This document shows, piece after piece, positions 60,013 through 64,000 of a DNA stretch of 64,000 bases. The stretch spans positions 3,865,001 through 3,929,000 of the forward strand of contig WPIO01000002.1 of the NCBI GenBank assembly GCA_009760855.2. Direction: 5' to 3'. The notes under the pieces are model-generated. The model worked only from the letters and a program-made list of their open reading frames with translations. It made no database searches and was not told where the DNA came from. Each line of letters opens with the position of its first letter. Positions within the stretch are counted from its first letter, which is position 1. This DNA comes from Cristatella mucedo. Lineage: Eukaryota; Bryozoa; Phylactolaemata; Cristatellidae. The translations under genes and the position numbers were made by a program.

Positions 60013-60366
60013 TTAGAATGAGGTCAGGTCAGGGAATGTTCTGACGCAGGTCGGGAGGGAGTTCCAGGCTTTGGGAGCATGCGAACTAAATGCACGGTCG
60101 CCAAAGGATTTGAGGTTTGTACGAGGTATTTCTAGACGGTTGGATTCCGAAAAGCCGGTGGTACAATGCTTGGCCTGATGGGGGAGCATGTCGGAGAAAC
60201 TGGCTGGAGCCATAGAATGAAGGGACCTAAAAGTGAGCGACAAAACTTTGAAGTCAATCCGTTGCTTGACTGGTAGCCAGTGCAGGTCGGTGAGAAGTGG
60301 AGTAACGTGGCAACTGCGATGCTCACTACAGACAAGCCTAGCTGCTGAGTTTTGCACCAGCTGCAA
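60013..60366 (-). pseudogene. LINE family A, C-terminal domain of ORF2
   Basis: 117 open codons: QNSAARLVCSEHRSCHVTPL, LHWLPVKQRIDFKVLSLTF, FGDRAFSSHAPKAWNSLPTC. These are the conserved C-terminal blocks of L2/CR1 ORF2. No activity is assigned to them. Confidence 0.9.
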
Positions 60367-60626
60367 TCGCCTGATCGCAAATGCTGGGAGGCCAGTAAGC
60401 AGTGAGTTTCAGAAGTCGAGACGAGTTGTCACGAATGCATGGACCTACTTAGACGTGGTATCCTTATCTAAACAAGCCCGAATCTTAGCAATATTGTGAA
60501 GCTGAAAATAGGCAAATTTGACTGTGGAGCTGATATGGTCGTCTAATGAGAGGTCGCTTTGGAATATGACACCTAGATTTCGAGCTGATTCGACAGAAGA
60601 ACTGCTGGCAGAGCCAATTTTGAACG

Positions 60627-60962
60627 TCAGCCTTTCCAATTTCTAATCCCACTGGGTTTGGCCATAACTAGTAAGTTAGTTTTGTCATCGTTAAGTTTTA
60701 GAAAATTTGCTGCCATCCAGGTGCGGATGTCATCAATGCACGCAGCTAGCGAGTTTAGAGAATTTGAGGTGCTCAAAAGCTGGGAGGGATCAAAGCAAAG
60801 GTGCAACTGAGTGCCATCCGCATAGTAGTGAAAGCCTAGATAGTGCTTGGCAATAACATCAGCAAGAGGGATATTATAAACCGTGAAAAGAACCGGACCC
60901 AACACGGAGCCCTGAGGTACTCCACATTTCAGAGGTACTTCACATGATCTATGTCCATTCAC
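60627..60962 (-). pseudogene. LINE family A, reverse transcriptase palm with YADG
   Basis: 111 codons: GVPQGSVLGPVLFTVYNIPL, GFHYYADGTQLHLCFDPSQ, WMAANFLKLNDDKTNLLVM. The third catalytic aspartate is replaced by glycine. Other family A copies at 18.56 and 35.08 kb keep ADD. Confidence 0.92.
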
Positions 60963-61355
60963 GTCAATATTCTGGAGTCTCCTACTGTGATTTGACCTAA
61001 ACCACTGAAGAGCTGTGCCAGTGATGCCCTGGCGAGATGAGAGCGCTGTAGAAGAACTTTGTGATCGATGGTGTCAAAAGCTGCCGAAGGATCGAGAAAA
61101 ACAAGCAGAGACACTCTACCCATGTCTGCATTCCTAAGTAGGTCGATGTATACCTAAAGCAATGCTGACTCTGTGGAGTGATTAGCTCTAAAGCCGGACT
61201 GGAACTTACAAGCAAGTGTGAGGTTTCGATATATGAGTTTAGCTGGTCTTCCGTGAACCGTTCCAGTGTCTTTCATGGAAATGGTAGAAGGGAGACTGGG
61301 CGGTAGTTGATCAAGTTCTCTTGGTCTAGTGTTGCTTTCTTGAGGAGAGTCCCGA

Positions 61356-61760
61356 CTACAGCTTTTTTAAAGGTGCTGGGACATGACCTGAGGCTAATGA
61401 CATATTATTGATGTTAGTTATGTGTGGCAGCAGCAGATCAATGCAACGTAGGAGCAGGACAGTGGGAATAGGGTCCAGAGGACTTGTTGTATTCTTTGAT
61501 TGAGATACCAACTTTAGGACTAGATCGCTAGTGACCTGCTTAAATGCAGACGTTGAGGTGCAGTCAGGAACCGAGGAACAGCATTCTAGTAGGGAGGTTG
61601 TCATCGCAGGGATGGATTCGCTGATCTTGTCTATCTTCTGCACAAAGAATCGAGAGAAGCGATCGCCTAGATTATCACAAGGATCATCAGGTAAGGAGCT
61701 AATCTGGGAACGGTTGAGGAGATGGTTTATTGTCAACAACAGCATTTTTAGATTGTGCAT
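61356..61760 (-). pseudogene. LINE family A, linker and RT N-terminal blocks
   Basis: 134 codons with FFVQKIDKISESIP, TSAFKQVTSDLVLKLVSQSK, and PIPTVLLLRCIDLLLPHITN. The frame is lost at VPAPLKKL, where the palm continues in another frame. Confidence 0.88.
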
Positions 61761-62023
61761 CTGTGATTCAACAATGTTTCTTTAGAAGCTAGACTTGGCC
61801 TTTGCTAGGATCAATTGGTACGACTTACAGTAGTCTTCATATGCCTGTCGATGGACAGTTAGTCCGGATCTTTTGTATGTTTTTTCAAGCTTTCGTTTAG
61901 TAGACCTGGCTAGTTTAATGTCTGTGGTAAACCAAAGGCCGTTTGGGCGGTTGCGCACAGTGCGCTTTGTCAGAGGTGCAAACTCGTCAAGCTTGTCAGC
62001 TAGTGACGTGTTGTAGCTATCTA

Positions 62024-62374
62024 TCAATGATGATCGGAGGGAGGACTGAACAGCAGAGTCGAAGCAGATATTTTCCCACGGACAGCATCGATGTCAAGGG
62101 TCTTGAGGTTTCGCGATTCACAGGTTATTTCACAGGAGAATGTGGGCACACACTGTAGATTGAATGAGATCTGCTTGTGGTCAGATAAGCAGGATTTGGT
62201 AATAATTGGTGATGACAAAGTGCAGTTGTATGAGAAAATCTGGCCGAGTGTGTGACCCTTGATGTGGGTAGGCCCATGCACATGAGCCTCAAAAAATAAT
62301 GAGTCAGTCAATGCACGAAATTTGGTGCTGAAAGCGTCAGATAAGTTATGAAAGTGAACGTTGAAATCACCCAT
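62024..62374 (-). pseudogene. LINE family A, endonuclease C-terminal half
   Basis: 116 codons beginning MGDFNVHFHNLSDAF (GDFN motif) with HVHGPTHIKGHTLGQIFSY and LSDHKQISFNL (SDH motif with the catalytic histidine). One in-frame TGA at 62387-62389 separates it from the N-terminal half. Confidence 0.9.
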
Positions 62375-62386
62375 AACGAGGAAGGA

Positions 62387-62929
62387 TCAATTTCTTGCAC
62401 ACAGCATCGAAATGAGATCGGAGAAATCTGAGATAAAGGAGGATTTGGTACCTGGTGGGGGATAGACTACTGCCACTATCGGTAGCTTGTTTTCGGGTGA
62501 GACCAAGACAATTGATTTAAAAGACTGCTTAGAGGGTACATTAAATGGCTTGAAGTTGAATTTTGAGACCACCATAATAGCAACTCCTGCTCCAGTTTTT
62601 ATTGATCTAGGGGTGTGAAAGAACGAGAAACCGGATGGAGTAGAGTCTTTAATTGCCGGGCAGTTTATCGATTTCTGCCAGGTTTCAGTTAGGGCGAGCA
62701 GGTCGATACCATTTTCAGAAATGAGGTCGCTTATTACCAGAGGTTTAATGCACATTGAGCGAGGATTCCAAAGGCAAGCGTTAAGTCTTGCCGATGGAGT
62801 TACAACACGCCTGATGACCACTAAGTAAGAGAAATTTACAGTGACGCATGTGGGGGAGAGTGCTGAGCGGCTCGAGACAATGCTAGGAATACCAAACGAG
62901 CGGGTACTCAGCTCGAAGTTCCGGCCCAA
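62387..62929 (-). pseudogene. LINE family A, endonuclease N-terminal half
   Basis: 180 codons: LNACLWNPRSMCIKPLVISD (asparagine of the APE fold), GIDLLALTETWQ (catalytic Glu), and a later block ending PIVAVVYPPPGTKS (the VYRPP-like motif). It ends at the TGA that interrupts the domain just before the GDFN motif. Confidence 0.9.
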
Positions 62930-63617
62930 CGAGAGGCGTCTGAGCTGGTGGTTCCGGCCACAGAGGTGGATATGGGGTGCTTTCTTCTTTTTTTAATGCA
63001 TAGTTCATGAATCTTAGCAACAACATTAATATCTAGGAATGCATTTGATGAACGATGACGAAGCAATAGCAGCTGCTGACGTTCATAACTAACAAGCAGG
63101 TTACTAGCCACAGGTGTAGCTAAGGCAGCCACCGGGTGGGAGACCCAGCAGCCCGAAGTGATAAGCGTTTAGATGTCCATAAGCACGTAATTTCTTAAAC
63201 GCTACGGTCAAATAACAATCACAATAACTTTAAACAGGTCTTAGCTGTATCGTTTCCGTATACGATGTTGGCAAGAACTTCGGTTTTCGGAAGAATTCTG
63301 CAACGAACAGGAACACGAATGCACGTTAGAGAGCTCTATGTCAGGAGGCGAGAAATTTGATTGATTGGAAAGTAGCCAGGAAAGGTTAGCTGGAGCTAGT
63401 GAGTTAAGGAAAACCTTGAAGTCTATCTACTAACTGATAAAGAGCCAGTACAGTTCGGTGAGATGCTATATAACATGGCGATCGCTACTTTCACTACCAT
63501 CTATCTACTTCTGCAACTCCACAACACTAAAAAACTAAATGAATGCTATGAAAGAAATTTGTCCATGACCTACCGAAAGCCTGATCGGCTTTAGTGAGCC
63601 TTCATAGACCGACAGAT

Positions 63618-63646
63618 TCTATTCTATTCTATTCTATTCTATTGTG
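63618..63646. repeat. (ATTCT)n microsatellite
   Basis: About five perfect ATTCT units directly before a family A tail. Confidence 0.95.
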
Positions 63647-63649
63647 TAT

Positions 63650-63735
63650 CACTTTGCAGCAAATGTAAAGCGCCTAGAAAGAGATTAAGTTCTCTGAGGG
63701 CGCTTTATCAAGTGCAATATTATTGTTATTATTAA
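63650..63735 (+). mobile_element. LINE family A, hairpin tail only
   Basis: TTTGCAGCAAATGTAAAGCGCC..., the matching arm GGGCGCTTTATCAAGTGC and ATTATTGTTATTATTA. With about 80 bp it is the shortest clear insertion of this family and shows the canonical hairpin without damage. Confidence 0.92.
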
Positions 63736-64000
63736 TCTCACTCAGCAAAGACAAACTGAGAAACATAGCTGACTCAGGAGGGCAGTCGATGGAGTGAATA
63801 ACATTGAAGCCGCTTTTGAGGACTGCTCGTCGACTCGATCCATAAGGTGCATGTGAAGCCCCTGTAAACAGATTGAGGTGTCTTAGAGCACTAGGTATAT
63901 CCATGGATTTAACTTTGTGAAGCAGCGAACGACTTCTAGACATGGTATCATGTTCCAAAGTGACATTTTATTAGACGGCCACATCGGCTCTAAAATCATG

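Larger units (their letters stand above)
59730..63150 (-). mobile_element. LINE family A (L2-like), most complete copy
   Basis: Minus-strand order: 5' segment (63132-62908), endonuclease (62929-62024), linker (62027-61782), RT fingers (61760-61356), palm (61215-60627), thumb and C-terminal domain (60639-60013), 3' UTR with paired CATGC motifs (59880-59945), hairpin (59755-59815) and (ATT)n tail (59730-59750). Long open pieces of the ORF are joined through a few single stops and frameshifts, so insertion was fairly recent. The palm motif reads YADG instead of YADD, which alone would abolish polymerase activity. Confidence 0.92.
63300..63973 (-). mobile_element. LINE family D, 3' fragment, copy 3, with nested family A tail
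   Basis: The minus strand shares with 52640-52840 a block around GAGTGAATAACATTGAAGCC, GACTGCTCGT and GATTTAAC. It is interrupted at 63615-63735 by (ATTCT)n and a plus-strand family A tail. Confidence 0.7.

Overview
This window is animal (metazoan), almost certainly invertebrate, nuclear DNA. Coding sequence is split by introns with GT/AG borders. A replication-type histone gene carries a metazoan cap motif and a 3' stem-loop. Most of the remaining DNA is decayed LINE retrotransposons of the L2/CR1 kind, microsatellites and satellite repeats. I cannot name the species.

Two host genes can be supported. The first is the 3' two thirds of an organic anion transporter (OATP/SLCO) gene on the + strand. 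Seven exons lie at about 161-328, 3830-3994, 8755-8936, 11306-11506, 11659-11831, 25342-25406 and 25982-26313. Splice phases agree at every join; four outer boundaries (the end of exon 1, the start of exon 4, the end of exon 3 and the lack of an extra exon after exon 1) are provisional. The exons run from the WVGAWW region through the Kazal-like extracellular loop to the last membrane segment and stop codon. The N-terminal exons lie left of the window. The introns are full of LINE copies, a degenerate satellite of about 170 bp, and very long CT and TA microsatellites.

The second gene is an intronless histone H4 on the - strand (43769-44092). It has a histone-type promoter and 3' processing signals, but its protein is strikingly divergent (18 substitutions) and a lost stop codon adds four residues.

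Everything else recognised is mobile or repetitive. Family A is an L2-like LINE with a conserved 3' hairpin followed by an (ATT)n tail; near-complete copies lie at 16540-19645 (+) and 59730-63150 (-). Family B is a related LINE ending in ATTAC-like repeats, with a near-complete copy at 4103-7235 (-). Families C and D are known here only as 3' pieces. A broken Polinton/Maverick-like or virus-like element lies at about 37.3-41.2 kb (-), with an integrase, a possible YqaJ-type nuclease and a tail-fibre-like motif; a family A copy has split it. A hAT/ZMYM-type transposase remnant lies at 47.3-48.0 kb (-). A duplication of about 2 kb (50.84-52.84 and 56.80-58.79 kb) carries an identical nested LINE insertion in both copies.

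Long stretches (for example 11.8-13.1, 13.8-15.2, 21.8-23.0, 44.2-45.0, 45.8-47.3 and 53-55.4 kb) show nothing I can identify.
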